Notes under the pieces: generated by a model
The model's input: the letters and a program-made list of their open reading frames with translations, nothing else
Told to the model about the DNA's origin: nothing
Databases searched by the model: none
Position numbers and translations under genes: made by a program
DNA from: Salminus brasiliensis
Taxonomy: Eukaryota > Chordata > Actinopteri > Characiformes > Bryconidae
Direction of reading: 5' to 3'
DNA: 64,000 nt
Assembly (NCBI RefSeq): GCF_030463535.1
Contig: NC_132901.1
Span: forward strand, 4,224,640 to 4,288,639
In this document: positions 13,871-53,098 of the stretch, piece by piece
How positions within the stretch are numbered: the first letter of the stretch is position 1
How the letters are laid out: every line of letters starts with the position of its first letter

Positions 13871-14878
13871 CAGCTGCTCCTACAGATGAAGGCTCAGCCT
13901 ATCCAGCTGGGTCTTTCTAGAGAAACCAGAGTGTTGAGGCCAAAACTACTAACCCCAGACCAGTGGCTAAAGGACGAATGTGTCCAGCTCCAGTTTGAAT
14001 TGGTGGCACTCTAAAAATAGCCACGAGTTTGCTAGCAGGAGTCACTGTTGGTTTGAGCTGAAATGCCTGACTTTAAGCTGAGTTCAGTGTGTGTGTGGTC
14101 TAAGGGAAGAAGGGTATACCCTCACTAAGCAGCTGGCCAATTTGGACATTTGCTCACATTTCCCTGAACTCAGTAACTACAGTCACCACCAGCCGATTTC
14201 ATTTTTCTCGCTTTGTGAAAGTACTCAGTACTTTTGAGGCAAAGTGTTGGTGATGATTTATAATGAGTTTACTCCCATTATCTTTAATAATGAAAACAAA
14301 TGTGATGTGGCGAGTCAGATCTGCACCCATGTGGTTTTCATTTACTGCTCTTGTTAGCTGCCACTCACCAGTAATGAAATGCTTAGTTACGGTATGGTTC
14401 TGTGGCAGTGGAAGTACATGCTTCATGTTACTGCTACCCTACCCGTTTTTTTTTTTTACTGATTTCATGACTTTTGTTTTTGATCTGGTTGTAGAGTGTG
14501 GGGATCTACAAAGTAGGTTTCTCAGGTTCTCAACGACTGAATATGATAGAGTTTGTAATTCGCTTCACCTTTCTGAGTTGTGTAGAAGCCAATCATGCCA
14601 GAAATCATGACAGCTTTAATGTGTGTATATATACATATATAAGTTTGTTGCCACAACAAGGAAAACCTGTACAAGCTGTAAAACACTGAAACTGTGATGT
14701 TGAAGTCATATATATACAAAATTCATGTTGAAATAATGTGCAAATTGAAATCCAGTTAAGAAGGCGTTACCTTTTTGAATGGGATTAGCGTGGTTGCTTG
14801 AGAGTTTGTAGGAAAGCATTAGCTAAATGTGAATTACTTCATCAACGTTGCTGATATTGCCTTTTTTTTATTCTTCAG

Positions 14879-37792
<22,914 letters not shown>

Positions 37793-37800
37793 GTGCCTTA

Positions 37801-37850
37801 CACACACACACACACACACACACAATTCCACACATTCTCTTATGTACCAA

Positions 37851-37886
<36 letters not shown>

Positions 37887-37969
37887 GACAGACATTCTTA
37901 AAGTGCACACACTTAAACACAATGGCTGTACTTGTACAGACCCATGCATACAAATAGCTATAGATATAT

Positions 37970-38020
<51 letters not shown>

Positions 38021-38212
38021 CATCACGTACATCACATATCCATACCTACAAATACGCAAAAATGCATAGATACCCTATCTATACAATCCACACGCACACA
38101 CTTGCAGATTACTTGTACATACACCCAGAACCATGTACAGACACCTCGGACCTTGGTTTTAACATGAACTTCTACCCGTTCTACCACGCACACACACACA
38201 CACACACATACA
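37801..38212. repeat. (CA)n microsatellite cluster in the 3' UTR
   Basis: Four separate CA runs, near 37,801-37,823, 37,855-37,882, 37,975-38,012 and 38,190-38,208, directly after the long-tail stop codon. Confidence 0.93.
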
Positions 38213-38651
38213 CCTCCACCCTTCAGTTTCCACTGACATTTTTTTTTTGCGCACTGAAGCCGAGGACTCGCAACCATGCACTGAGGAGCAGCTCAACATC
38301 TGTTTCCATAGCAACATGTTTTTGGAATCTCGGATTCCGAAGACCACAAAGCACACTTGAATCATCACTGCATCAAAACGAGATCCTCTTTCGTTTTTTC
38401 ACTCGAACAATGTGAAATATCAAAAAAAGAACAGAAAAAAATGTTTTTTTAAAACACAAAAAAGAAAAAAAACGACAGCGAAGAAACTGCTTCCATATCG
38501 TAAAGTATGAATTATGAATTTGCTTCAGTTTGAAAGGGAAAATAAGCGTTTCAAAGCCAAAAGAGTTTCATTTCAAGTAGGTGCAACGTTTTGTTTGAAG
38601 CGAATCATTTACTACTATCGTACGAATCAAGAATCACATACTGAAAAAGAG

Positions 38652-38657
38652 AATAAA
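38652..38657 (+). terminator. Candidate poly(A) signal of gria2
   Basis: AATAAA about 860 bases after the long-tail stop codon, followed by A-rich sequence. Confidence 0.4.
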
Positions 38658-39867
38658 AAAAACTGATTATGTAAATAATTACACTTTTGTTCTTTTGATG
38701 TTAATGTTACTATGACGATGCTTGACCGGAAACAAAAAAAAATATCCTTTGGATTTTGTTTTTGAACAAAAAAAATTTGAGTTGTTGAAACGTGACGTTC
38801 ATTTTGTCGTTTGGTTTGTTTTGTTTCTTCTGGATCGTTGTGTTTTCTGATCCTGGTTGTCTAGCGTATGGACGATGCAAGCAGTAGTTTTATAGTTCTG
38901 TCATCAAGAGAAATGACAACAAAAAAAAAAAAAACGGACAAATGAAACTTTTACCTTGTTTTCTTTGCGGGGGTTCGTCAGAAGGTTCAAATTTCAAAGT
39001 ATTAATACCGTCGGCCTAACAATTCCAGTGCCCCCTCGGCAGTGTTTTGAAATGCCAAATAGTGACCTGTGCCAAAATACTCGAAAAGGCAAGTTTGTGT
39101 GGACTCAATAACGATGCCTCACGTGTGACGTTTCTCTTTTCTAAATCTCTCATTGAGATGCTTATTACTATTATTATTATTTTTGGTTGGATTATTTTTC
39201 CTCTGTGTCATTAATAATTAACATTGTACATTAAATGATGTGCACTACTATATGCAGTCTTTAACTGTGAAACGCATGAGAACCTTTAGTTGAATCTTTG
39301 TTTTTTTAAAAGCGATGATGACTATGATTATATAACGATTAATGCCACTGACTTTAGAGAAACTAGATGAATAGAACTCCCATAGTCGAATACGACCTCG
39401 GAAGAGGACGAGGAAGAGAGTATTATAACTGCAGATATTATATTATTAATAACGACGAATAACTCTATCGAAACTCTATGCCGAGCACCCTTTTCTATGC
39501 CATGCTGTGTAACTGCAATCTTGTCCATTAGTTTTCTATGTATATGTATTGTATATATACAAGCAGAGACCATCCATGTGTATAACTTAAATCTTCTAAT
39601 TGTATGGACACGCTCACACTCACACACACACACACACAAAGACACACGGCGGAACTTGTGAAGTACAGCTGGTTTCCAGGCCGGTTTGAGATTGAAAGAT
39701 GGTGGTCGTGAGAACTTCCTTGATGCCAATCCACAAATGTAAACACATACACACACATGGACTTGAATCTTCACTCAATTTTCGTTTCGGAGAGCCGTCG
39801 GAGCCGAACCGGAGGAGACTTTTGTAATTGGAATGTGGATTAACTGCTTTATTTTTTGGACTTTTGG

Positions 39868-39873
39868 AATAAA
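39868..39873 (+). terminator. Candidate distal poly(A) signal of gria2
   Basis: AATAAA in the sequence TTTTGGAATAAACAGAGG, followed by mixed GT- and CT-containing sequence. Confidence 0.4.
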
Positions 39874-40811
39874 CAGAGGCTGAGAAACTGCTGTCAACGT
39901 CGTCTTTCTTCTCCCCCACAGTAAGAAGGTCCAGGAGGCCTGGGCGGAGGGAGATGGCTGCCAACCGAAGGCCGTTAAGCGCTCACAGATAAACACACAC
40001 ACACACACACACGGGCTGTGGATTTCTGAATGCTCTTTTGCAGCATTCAGATGGTGGTTCTGGGCAGAGTTTCGATACAGCTCACTCAGAGGCCTTTTCA
40101 ATACATTTTTATCGCGCCCTCAGCAACTTCCACTCGCCACTTGGAAGTGTGTCCACTCGTATATAATATAAAAGGGGAGAAAGGGACACGGACGAGCTGA
40201 CTTTTCAGTTGGAAGGCACTCATCCATGGCTGAGTAGCCTCAGTAAGCTAGTTAGCTCACCATTCCAACCCCTGTTTGTAAAGCAGAGCATTTTAAAGAG
40301 GTAGTTTGTGCTTTGTCTGACTATAGACTTCACCTTTTTTTTGGTAGTTGACAGTATCTGTGTAGCCCTTGGCTTATTAACTTGCAAACCAAACCTGTGT
40401 AACATCAGCAGTTTGCTGCCTTCAACCCAGCGTGATGGTTAAAAGGAAAAGTAGGCTATTAATTAGGGCTGTACGATATTGGGGAAAAAACTGACATTGC
40501 AATATTTTGTTGATCTGTGATTTATATTGCAATATGTAAAAAAATACAGAAAATACCAGAAACCAATGATCCAACATGGCATGATAATAATATGCACTGT
40601 ATGTATTTAACATTGGAGTAAAATAACTGATATTGGCCACATATAGGTTACTCTAACCCTCATTCTCACTATTCGAGAAGTTTGTTCCTCACATCTCTCC
40701 TGGTCTTCTGGTATTCTAGACGGTTGCTCTAGAATTATCTCTTCAATTTACACTATTGTAGAAGGTTATGCTTCTCATTTACACTGTAAAAGCACTGTGC
40801 AGAGCTCAGCA

Positions 40812-41060
40812 GCCTGGGCTCCAAGAGAGCACAAATGGCCTTGCTTTTGATAGGGTGGGTAGACGGCAATTTCTCCCCACATCCCCAGTGCATCAGAGCC
40901 AGGTACACGGCACTTTCCTCAGAGTGCGTAGGCGCCGGACGGCTGTGCATGTGTCGGAGAAGGCGTGCCCGTCTTCCCGGTCATTGCAGCTTATAGGGGG
41001 AGAATATGTATGGGTTGGGTAACTGCCGATCCAAACTGGAGAGAAAATAGGGTTAAAAAT
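40812..41060 (+). repeat. SINE family A copy
   Basis: Shares with the copies at 28 and 61,765 the AGAGAGCACAATTGGCC-type core, the GGTGGGTAGA segment and the closing gggttgggtaactgccg. Diverged. Confidence 0.65.
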
Positions 41061-41149
41061 AATACGAAAGTAATAGATTCTACAAAGAAATTGAAAAAGG
41101 TGTGGGTTACAAATCAAGCAGTTGGTGAAGCCAAGACTGAACTTTCCTA

Positions 41150-41530
41150 TACAACACCCGGAGAATTCGACCCTTCCTCTTTAGAGAGGCCGCCCAGGTG
41201 CAAGTGCAACTCTCTTCTCGCTGATCTTCCCTTCTGCACCATCAGGCCCCTGCAACTTATCCAGAATGCAGCGGCACAGGTCGTCTTCAACGTTTCTAAA
41301 TTCAGCCATGTCTCTCCACTGCTGCGTTCTCTCTTCACTGGCTTCCTGCACCAAGAGCCCTTCAAGGCTTGACCCGCCATCCCTTAAAAGCCATAGAAGA
41401 CAAGCACCCAGGCCTTTTTCTGTCTGGTGGAACAAACCTCCCCTGGGTGTCCGAACAGCAGAGTCTTCAAATCCAGACTGAGTGGTCACCTTACTGACTT
41501 GTGTTTAGTAGAGTCTAAACTTAGAGGATC
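41150..41530 (+). mobile_element. Non-LTR retrotransposon fragment (end of reverse transcriptase ORF)
   Basis: One frame reads IRPLQLIQNAAAQVVFNVSK, then FSHVSPLLRSL, the conserved C-terminal region of fish LINE reverse-transcriptase proteins (CR1/L2/Rex-like). A shifted frame near 41,430 reads VWWNKPPLGVRTAES. Frameshifts separate the pieces, so it is a dead 5'-truncated copy. The clade is not determined. Confidence 0.75.
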
Positions 41531-42138
41531 TTGAATTTTAGTCTATTGAAACTAGCTGAGGATTTTCTTGAGTAAATAGTGAAGCACTTTTGTAAGTTGA
41601 TCTAAATGTAGAGAACTTTTCTGTCCTTTAGATCCTGACTGTTGTATTAGATTGATATGATTAGCCCCAGCACTGGCAGGCACCCAGCAATCACCAACAC
41701 AGAGGACGAGCTGGAACGGCCACACGAACGCACAGACAGCTCTCTTGGCATGAGACACACACGCTATTCAGAAACTCCTGTCCTTTTTGAGTGACTTTAT
41801 CTCCGCCATCCTCTCAGCAAACGGAAGGAATGCTCTGAAAGCACTGACGGGAGTTTGTTAATGCTTTTTTTTTTTAAGAGCTTCAAGCCATTTTGGTCTT
41901 CTCATGGTAGAACAGCAGATGTGGCTCTGTAGGGTGCAGTCTGAGGACACATAGTTTAACAGTTGATAGTCCTCCTGCCAACACACACACACACACACAC
42001 AATCAAAACAGTGTGTTCACTTGTGTGTATTAACATGAGCCGGTTCTGCGTGCCTGTGTGTGTGTGTGTATGTGTGTAGTAAATGAGCCTGCTACTTGGT
42101 ATTCAAGTCCATTCTATATTCTCCTTAAGGATGTGCGT

Positions 42139-42140
<2 letters not shown>

Positions 42141-42171
<31 letters not shown>

Positions 42172-42186
42172 CACACACACACACAG
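42141..42186. repeat. (CA)n microsatellite
   Basis: Two CA runs of about 11 and 8 units separated by a short TATATATA tract. Confidence 0.9.
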
Positions 42187-43939
42187 AGTGAAGCCCCTGG
42201 GCAAACAGACTGCCATGGCAGCTGCAGCTCAGCAGTCAAGCTCCATCTTGCTGTGCTCACTTCCTCTGTGAAATCAGCAGCCAATCACAGACTGCTTTCC
42301 CCATGTCTAGCCAATTGCAGCGCTGTGCCAGTTGCCTCAACTAATTAAGGCCTAGCAAAGGATCAATGAGACAGGTAGATCTGGATGTGCCAAAACATTA
42401 TGACCATTCGGAGGGGAAGCAAAAAATGCTGATTATCTTGTGACGATGGCACAGGTCAGGGTCTGGGTCTGGTAATATGAGAACATACTGTCTCGTAGTT
42501 GATGTGTTGGATGTGAGAGAAATGGGTGGAGTCAAGACCTGAGCAGTCGTTCAGAATAACGGGTCAGAGCATCTCTGGAATGGCAAGGAATGTTCAGCGG
42601 TGGTGATTATTTACCGGCAGCAGACCACGGAGGGACAAACCCATGCTAATGCCCATGCTAACCCCTATCCACCATTAACAGTGACTATAATGGACATGCA
42701 AATGTAAGAGCTGGACCTTGGAGCATGGGACGGGTTGGAACTACAAATCTGGTCTTTGGTGGCTTTATTTCACAGGACTTAAAAGGATCTGTTGTAACGT
42801 CTTGATGCGAAGGTCTTGTAGAGGCAGCGGTTTAATGGAAAGCCCCCTTATGGGTATCAGTCCGCTTCCAGTTTGCAGCCGGCTTCCAGAGGGAGCTGGT
42901 GGGATCTGGAGACCAGTGTCAGTGAAGGTACTGGTTGAATGGTTGTATTTCCTTCCATTCTAAAGACATTAAGCCAAAATTGGCCGCCAGTAGAGACCAG
43001 AGGCAGAACCAGGCTCGCCTACTCCTTTGGTAGATGGTCTCTTCCAGCCAAAGCTGTCAATCACTTCATTCCCTGTGGAGTGTTACCCCGCCTTCTGATG
43101 ATATAGCAGAATTAGGGTTAAACAAATGATTTCTGGGGGAAATAGAAAACCGGCCAATATTAGCACAGGGGAAATGAACCGACAGTTTAGTGGAGCTGTT
43201 CTGTCATTGACACAGACAGGGATGGGCGGAGCTACACACCATACTGCACCCAGCCAGCAGAGGCGCAACACCTGTGGTTGCTTCACCTGTGAGAGACGTT
43301 GCGCTGTCCATGCTTTCTACAGTTATTGCCAATGTCTAAGTTCTTCAGCATAATCAGGAGTGTCCAAATGAGACAACCTAGACTACAGGACAGAATCACT
43401 GGTTTATCAGGGCCCATGCTTGATGTCGTTCTTTAAGGCCTGAGGTCAGCTGACTGTTCACTACAGTTAAAGCAACTAATCAATAAACCATTAAATTGGG
43501 CAAGAAGCCCTTTCACTGTCCTCCAGCACTCAACTACCTTCGAAACAAGCTTCATCGCTCAGAAAGCACAGCAATGTCATACCTATTAAACAGGAGGAGA
43601 ATGGCCTTCCTCCTGCTGGTTAAGTATTCATTTATTCAGATTGTCATCGTAAACTGAGAGCGAAAGCCGGAAGCCCTGATTTTCTCTGTTATGGGGTTGC
43701 GTCCCCGCATTTCCCAGCTGCCGTCAGAATATTGAAAAGCTCTTTTATTTTATATTCAGACAGTTAAGGTTAGTTGCGTAGCTACAAACCGTACAACAGA
43801 ATTCCTCTCATCCCAGCTTAGAAACGCTGGGATTTGAGCCCAAGACCTCATGTTCACTAAACATGCACAATAACCAACTAATCCATTGAGACAAACATGA
43901 ACACGATCAGGTAAGAAAGCTGAGGTCAGGCGGCAGAAT

Positions 43940-44215
43940 CAGCCAATCCAATAGCTACACACCATAGAGCTCAAGGGCCCAACAGTGACAACTTGGGTAT
44001 CGAACCCACAACCATGCGATCAACTGCATGAAAACTGCTGGTAATCTCTATGTTTTTCTTTCTTTTTTTTAGGTACAATTCTGAAGCTTGGTTTTTAGCT
44101 TTAGTTATTTAGCGATCTAGCTCATCCCAGTTCATTAGATGCAGGCATTGAAACCACAACCCTGTGATCAATAACCCAGCATTTGAACCACTGAGCCACC
44201 ACTCACCCCCTAATG
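43940..44215. repeat. SINE family B fragments
   Basis: Two pieces resemble the SINE at 57,680: 'gggcccaacagtgacaactt' with 'gaacccacaaccatg' (43,972-44,020), and 'aaccctgtgatcaa..accactgagccacca' (44,155-44,205), in the same inverted orientation. Confidence 0.6.
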
Positions 44216-44589
44216 GTATTGTTGCCCTGCCTGCCTTGATAGTAGATGTGGGCAGTAGAACTGCAGTTTCCTGGTGGAGTAGTAGGAGACTGAGAGTAAC
44301 AGTGGCCTCTAGTGGAGCACTTTTAGTATTGCGCTGAAAGAAATGAGGGTGCAGCTAAACTCCCTGCTTAACGTGCTGCCCCGCGGTTCACTGCAGGCCC
44401 CTGTCCAGGGGGGGTATTTTACGCCCAGGCTTCTCTTCTTCTCACCACATAACTTAAGCCCAAACTTCAGGACAGTGCCCTGAAACGCAAATAGGGATCT
44501 ATTCAGGTTACAGTCCAAATCTCTGTCACCTTGGCAACAATATGCAAAATGGGCTACACTGTGGGAAATGTGTGTTTACTCCCTTCACC

Positions 44590-45175
44590 TGCAGCTTTTT
44601 ATAGAATGTCTGGGGAAAAAAGTTACCATAGAAAAGCTACCTGGGATACTGTAGCAATCATTAAGCACCACCATAAGAACCATAACATAACAACCCCCTA
44701 GCAACACCATAGCAACCACCTGGGATACCATAGCACTCTACTAGCAACCACTTCATAGCACCACAGCAACCACCTGTGATGCCATAGCAACCAATTAGTA
44801 ACAACTACGTACAACTGCTTAGCATCCCCTGAGCAACACCATAGCAAACGCCTGGGAAACTATAGCAACCACCTTGCAACATTACAGCACCAATCGTGCA
44901 ACCACTTAGCAATTCCCTAGCAACCACCTGGTATGTCATAGTAACCACCTTTCATTACCATAGCAACTAACTCGCAACACCATAGGAACCAGCTGTGATG
45001 CCTTAGGAACCACCTGGGGTACCACAGCACTCTACTAGCAACCATTCCATAGCACCATAGCAACCAGCTGTGATGCCTTAGGAACCACCTGGGGTACTAT
45101 AGCATCGTCCTAGCAACCACTTGGGATACTATAGCATCTTCCTAGCAACCACTTAACAACACCATAGCAGGCTTC
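44590..45175. repeat. AGCAACC(A)-type minisatellite
   Basis: Degenerate tandem units built around CCATAGCAACCACCTGGGAT and CTAGCAACCACTT repeat for nearly 600 bases. The same family recurs inside tmem144 (48,300-48,830) and, inverted, in the lectin gene B intron (57,430-58,720). Confidence 0.85.
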
Positions 45176-45239
45176 AGAGGCTTCAGTGCTTCATTTGTGC
45201 TGCAGTTTCAGTCTCGTGTCCCTCGATGTTCACCTCTTC

Positions 45240-45555
45240 AGACCGCAGACGCTCCTTGCTCACTGCGCATGCGCACCCCCCCCCCCGGTCTTTAAGTATC
45301 ATGTGACGGAGCCGTCAGCTGATCAGCAGAAGGCGGAAGTTTCGGATGCGAGGCTGAGAGAGCTGTTCTTTGCACTCAGCGCTTCACTATTTCTCACTTT
45401 TCTCTGAAGAATTATCCTCAAAACAATAATGTGAGACTATTTTACACTCCGGATATCTGTGTTTTTGCAGTCGCTGCTTCGTCGTGTTTCGTAGCTAGCT
45501 GTGTTCGGAACTACCGGCTCCGGTTCAACAACTCCTCACCTTCTCCTGGATGCAG
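45240..45555 (+). promoter_or_regulatory. tmem144 promoter and possible untranslated first exon
   Basis: GC-rich compared with its surroundings. It holds a perfect palindrome TGCGCATGCGCA (45,264-45,275, NRF1-type), TCATGTGAC (45,299-45,307, an E-box related to the MiT/TFE CLEAR motif) and GGCGGAAGT (45,332-45,340, ETS-type). A possible non-coding first exon could end at TGCAG|gtactc (45,555). The transcription start is not identifiable from sequence alone. Confidence 0.5.
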
Positions 45556-46031
45556 GTACTCAGTCCTGAGAGCATCTGTAGAGCCGTTTACCAGAGCCCG
45601 ACTCATATTCTTATTAAATACGAAACTAACATGAGAGTAAACACATATAAACAATACAGTGGCGCGTGTGAGATGTTAGCTTACTGGTGCTAGCAAGTTT
45701 AACCATTTCCAAAGCTGTCATGGAGGAATTCCAGTAATTCCAGTTCCCGTGGCTCCTCCAGCCTGGCCGGGGCTCCTCCAGCCTGGCCGGGGCTCCTTTT
45801 CTCCTTAGAAAAGTAGGGGTCTTCTGAGGTAGGTAGGGGAACAAGGGTTTAGGTCCAGATGTGATGCCCCACAGCCCCCAGCAGTTTACCCTTGCATCTC
45901 CATAATGGCAAGCACAAAATCTACTTAACTTCTAAAAAAAAAAAAGTCTGGAGCATTGTGGAACATTATGACAGGATGTCGTCTTATGATGCATCTAATG
46001 ATGTTTTTGTGTCTTTGGTTGAACCTCAGAG

Positions 46032-50013
<3,982 letters not shown>

Positions 50014-50662
50014 TTCCACATCTTCACCACAAGATGGTGCCAAATCACCAACGAAGGCCTTAGTTGCATCTGATGTGTTCTAAGCAGGGGAAACTATTTA
50101 AACGTGCAGGGCAGTGGTGCTTGGGACCTCAGTTTTGAACCGTATTTATACCTCGACATTAGTCATTTCTTTTTCTTTCTTTTTTTTACAAAACACAACA
50201 GTTGAGGCGTTTTAAGGGAAGCATGGTTTTATTCTAGGCAAAGGCATAGCAAGAAAAAAGGGATGAATTACTTGAATCATAAAGGCAATAAGAACACAGA
50301 CATCTGAGTGTCTTGACTGTGTCAGTGCTGCCGGTAATTTCTATTGTGTCCAAATATGCTGTTATTCATTTATAACCTAGAATGTCATTTTCAATGATGT
50401 TTACAGTAGGGAAGGGCATCACTTCAGTGATAAGTTTTTTGTAATTGCACTATAATACCTCAGTGAGACGCAGAGGTTTTAGTAATTGTATTTGTGATCA
50501 TAAAGGGTGAGTTTTATTATTCTTTTTTTTTTTTTTATCATTTAATTGTCACATTAAGTGCATTATTGATCGCTGTCATTTTCTATAACCTCTTTATAAT
50601 TTATATAATGGAATTAACTGTTTTTTAAAATATTGAATCGGGGAATTAAATCACCTATTACT

Positions 50663-50668
50663 AATAAA
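50663..50668 (+). terminator. Candidate poly(A) signal of tmem144
   Basis: AATAAA 650 bases after the tmem144 stop, in AT-rich 3' UTR-like sequence. Confidence 0.5.
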
Positions 50669-50699
50669 CAAAGTTGGACATTTTTAGCTTTTTGTCAGC

Positions 50700-52538
50700 T
50701 GATTGTACATTCATACATCATATTATTATTTCTTTTATTAATACAGACATTTGATTACCATTTGGGATTACCTTTAAGAATATATTGCGCTGCCTTCTGC
50801 CAAAAACTAAACTTTTTTTTTTCCCTTTTAGCCACAAACATTGTACATCCATAATATAACCCAGGCAGCCAGTCACAGTGGATTCCCATAATCACAGCCA
50901 CCACTTAAATAATAATAAGAAGAAAATCAGTTTTTAATACTGGGGCAGAGTATGATGTACAGTACATGCTGGCATACTGGTACAGATTGAGATCTACTTT
51001 AGATGCTGGAGCAGAGTGGACTATACAGTACATACTGCTTAAGTTCCTGATCTACTTTGCATACTGGGACAGACTGTGGTACACAGTACATACTGGTGCA
51101 AAGGGCAGTATATTGCACATGCTGGTGTACTGTGCAGTACACACAACATTCAGTTGAATTCAATTATACTTTAATGGTCATTAAACTAATACAGGGTTCT
51201 GCAGTACAACCAAACACTGTTCAGGCTATCAGTCTTCAGTGCATGAATAGGCAGGACATGATACAATACATTTACATCCTACGCTGCCTGCAATGCTGTG
51301 ACTGGTCTCGTATCGCACAGTAGACTTGCAGATGTTAGTACTAATAGATGTCAGAATCTTGCCGTGAATCATGTATGACAACACATTTAGGGTGAATGTC
51401 AACTGTTTCGAAATCCTGTAGCTGTTTCACATAAAAGGAACTTGGCCTTTAATCTTGGGGCAGAGGTTTTCTATTGGTGATTAGAAGGATGAGGTGTTTG
51501 TCATTCACGGTCATGACTGCTAAGTTGTGTCATCTTTGATAGAAGTTCTGCTTTCCCTGGCTTTCCCTTTCAATGAGAAATGGTGTCTGAAAATGAACCC
51601 TGGTCAAATGACTCTGCTACATACACCGATCGGCCATAACATTATTACCACTGACAGATGAAGAGATGCTTAAGAGAAGCTAAACCATACTCAAACAAAA
51701 ACATGTCCATGTGGGGAGCTTATGGTTCACCCAAGTGGGAGCTAGATTTTTTACATTTTTTTATGGATGTCCACCAGGGCCAATGATGGGACCAGGATGA
51801 GTTAAGCATGAGGGCCATCTGGGTTGAACACTGCATACGGGGCATAGATGGGACTCATGTGAGATTAGGGAAGGCTGTAACTCTGGGAAAACGGGGAAAA
51901 CACAAAACTACCTTCCAGGCAGTGCCTGGGGAGACTAAGGGGAAAAGTACTAAGTACCCTCCGTCTCAGGTGAAACACATTAACTAAACAAGACATGACA
52001 TAATTAAACTAGGAACATGTAAGACGACAAACAAACAGAGCCAAACATGAACAGAACACTGAACTGACACAGGGAATCAAACTACAACAGAAAAGTCCTT
52101 AAGGGAGCCTGCAGGCCGCGGACCTGACAGCAAGCTAGTGGTAACAAGGAAAATGTTTTATTTAAAAATGTTTTTAATTATTATTCATCTGCCAGAAACA
52201 CTCCTGTGGTACAGTACTCAGCCAGCATATAGTCATACTTGGCAGTACAAAAACCCGTACCTTGCTCTTACAGCCATCAAAACTGAGGCCGACACATTAT
52301 TATATACTATTTTTTCAAATAAATGTACGCCCAACAGACTGTGTAAGATATTTCCAAATCTTTTTACAGTTCACTGCTGATGAAAGTGTGTATTCATCCC
52401 CTTGGTGTTGCCTCATTGCTCTCAGTTCCTGGTTTTCAGCTCATGTGAGACAGACAGTCTTACACAGACAAGATGCTAAGCACTCTTATCGCATCCAGGC
52501 TGTAGAGATTTCCAGCAGCTGAACTGCCGGACTTGGAT
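50700..52538. other. Intergenic region between tmem144 and lectin gene A
   Basis: No gene recognised. Near 50,930-51,140 there is a loose repeat of 'tactggtacag..gtacatactg' units. At 51,624 a fragment 'gatcggccataacattatta' is the end of a Tc1-associated fish repeat. 51,730-52,130 resembles decayed transposon sequence. The last ~150 bases are probably promoter and 5' UTR of gene A. Confidence 0.6.
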
Positions 52539-52632
52539 ATGGACACTCTAAACGGACCTGGTCACAATTACCAGAATATAGAGAGACTTCACCAAGCTGC
52601 TCGACCGAGTGCAAGACATGGCCGGTACAGAG
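52539..52632 (+). CDS. lectin gene A exon 1 (cytoplasmic)
   Basis: The start at 52,539 is chosen because its frame (phase 1 at the donor, AGAG|gtaaga) continues into the hydrophobic exon 2; the ATG at 52,617 would hit a stop there. Contains YQNI. Confidence 0.8.
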
Positions 52633-52702
52633 GTAAGAGGCGTCTGTGTATTGAAACACAGAGTAACGAAAAGTATGTTCTGTAACTGTTTGTGTGTTTC
52701 AG

Positions 52703-52780
52703 CGCTCAGGTTGGCTGGAGTGTGTGTTGGTGTGATGTGTGTTCTTCAGGGGACTCTCAACATTGTCCTGAGGCTGTACT
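52703..52780 (+). CDS. lectin gene A exon 2 (membrane anchor)
   Basis: Encodes LRLAGVCVGVMCVL, then QGTLNIVLRLY. One hydrophobic stretch, with polar Gln and Asn inside it. Acceptor gtttcag, donor gtgagt. Confidence 0.85.
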
Positions 52781-52884
52781 GTGAGTTATCTTCAGCTCTT
52801 GGACTCATTCATGTGTTCAGATTCAAACACTGATTGAGGCTTTTGTTTAATTAGTGTTTCTATAACTGCTTCTCGAATCTTCAG

Positions 52885-53098
52885 TTACCTTTCAGGAGGA
52901 CACGAACCTGGTTCCCACTGACTGCAACAATCAGTCTGTGGAGAGTCTCCTGACCAGTTATAACAACTTGGTTATGGAGAAAGAACAGTTACAGGCCAGG
53001 TACAACGCACTGACCAATGAGAAGATGCAGTCACAGATAAAATACAACAGCCTGGCCAAGGAGAAAGATGGACTCCAGAGGAAACTTTCTGATCTGGG
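52885..53098 (+). CDS. lectin gene A exon 3 (neck, frameshifted)
   Basis: Encodes a coiled-coil-like neck: LLTSYNNLVMEKEQLQARYN, then ALTNEKMQSQ, and beyond the poly-A run, in the next frame, YNSLAKEKDGLQRKLSDL. The one-base shift lies in the A5 run. Acceptor tcttcag, donor G|gttggt. Confidence 0.85.

Larger units (their letters stand above)
1..14878 (+). other. gria2 intron 2 (3' part), no coding exons
   Basis: No open frame here matches the missing amino-terminal exons of gria2 and no other gene was recognised. The stretch holds dispersed repeats listed separately (SINE family A, hAT-like MITE pieces, Tc1-like remnants, microsatellites) and otherwise AT-rich unique-looking sequence. It ends in a normal acceptor (ttcttcag) before exon 3. 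Calling it intron assumes exons 1-2 lie upstream, as in all vertebrate gria genes. Confidence 0.8.
39901..45185. other. Intergenic region between gria2 and tmem144
   Basis: No gene recognised. Holds SINE family A (40,812-41,060), a non-LTR retrotransposon 3' fragment (41,150-41,530), (CA)n/(GT)n tracts near 41,980-42,186, Tc1-repeat fragments (42,385-42,700), SINE family B pieces (43,940-44,215) and an AGCAACC minisatellite (44,590-45,175). Confidence 0.75.

Noticed and set aside
37903-38415. 170-codon open frame in the gria2 3' UTR
   Set aside because: Mostly His-Thr repeats from (CA)n microsatellites.
40965-41372. Possible host gene of 135 codons
   Set aside because: The readable part is the end of a LINE reverse transcriptase; the rest is SINE sequence.
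44590-45175. Regular short repeats resembling a CRISPR array
   Set aside because: Units are degenerate and directly abutting with no unique equal-length spacers, in a vertebrate genome.
52609-52833. Alternative lectin A start at ATG 52,617
   Set aside because: Its frame reaches a stop in the next exon; the upstream ATG at 52,539 joins the membrane helix in frame.
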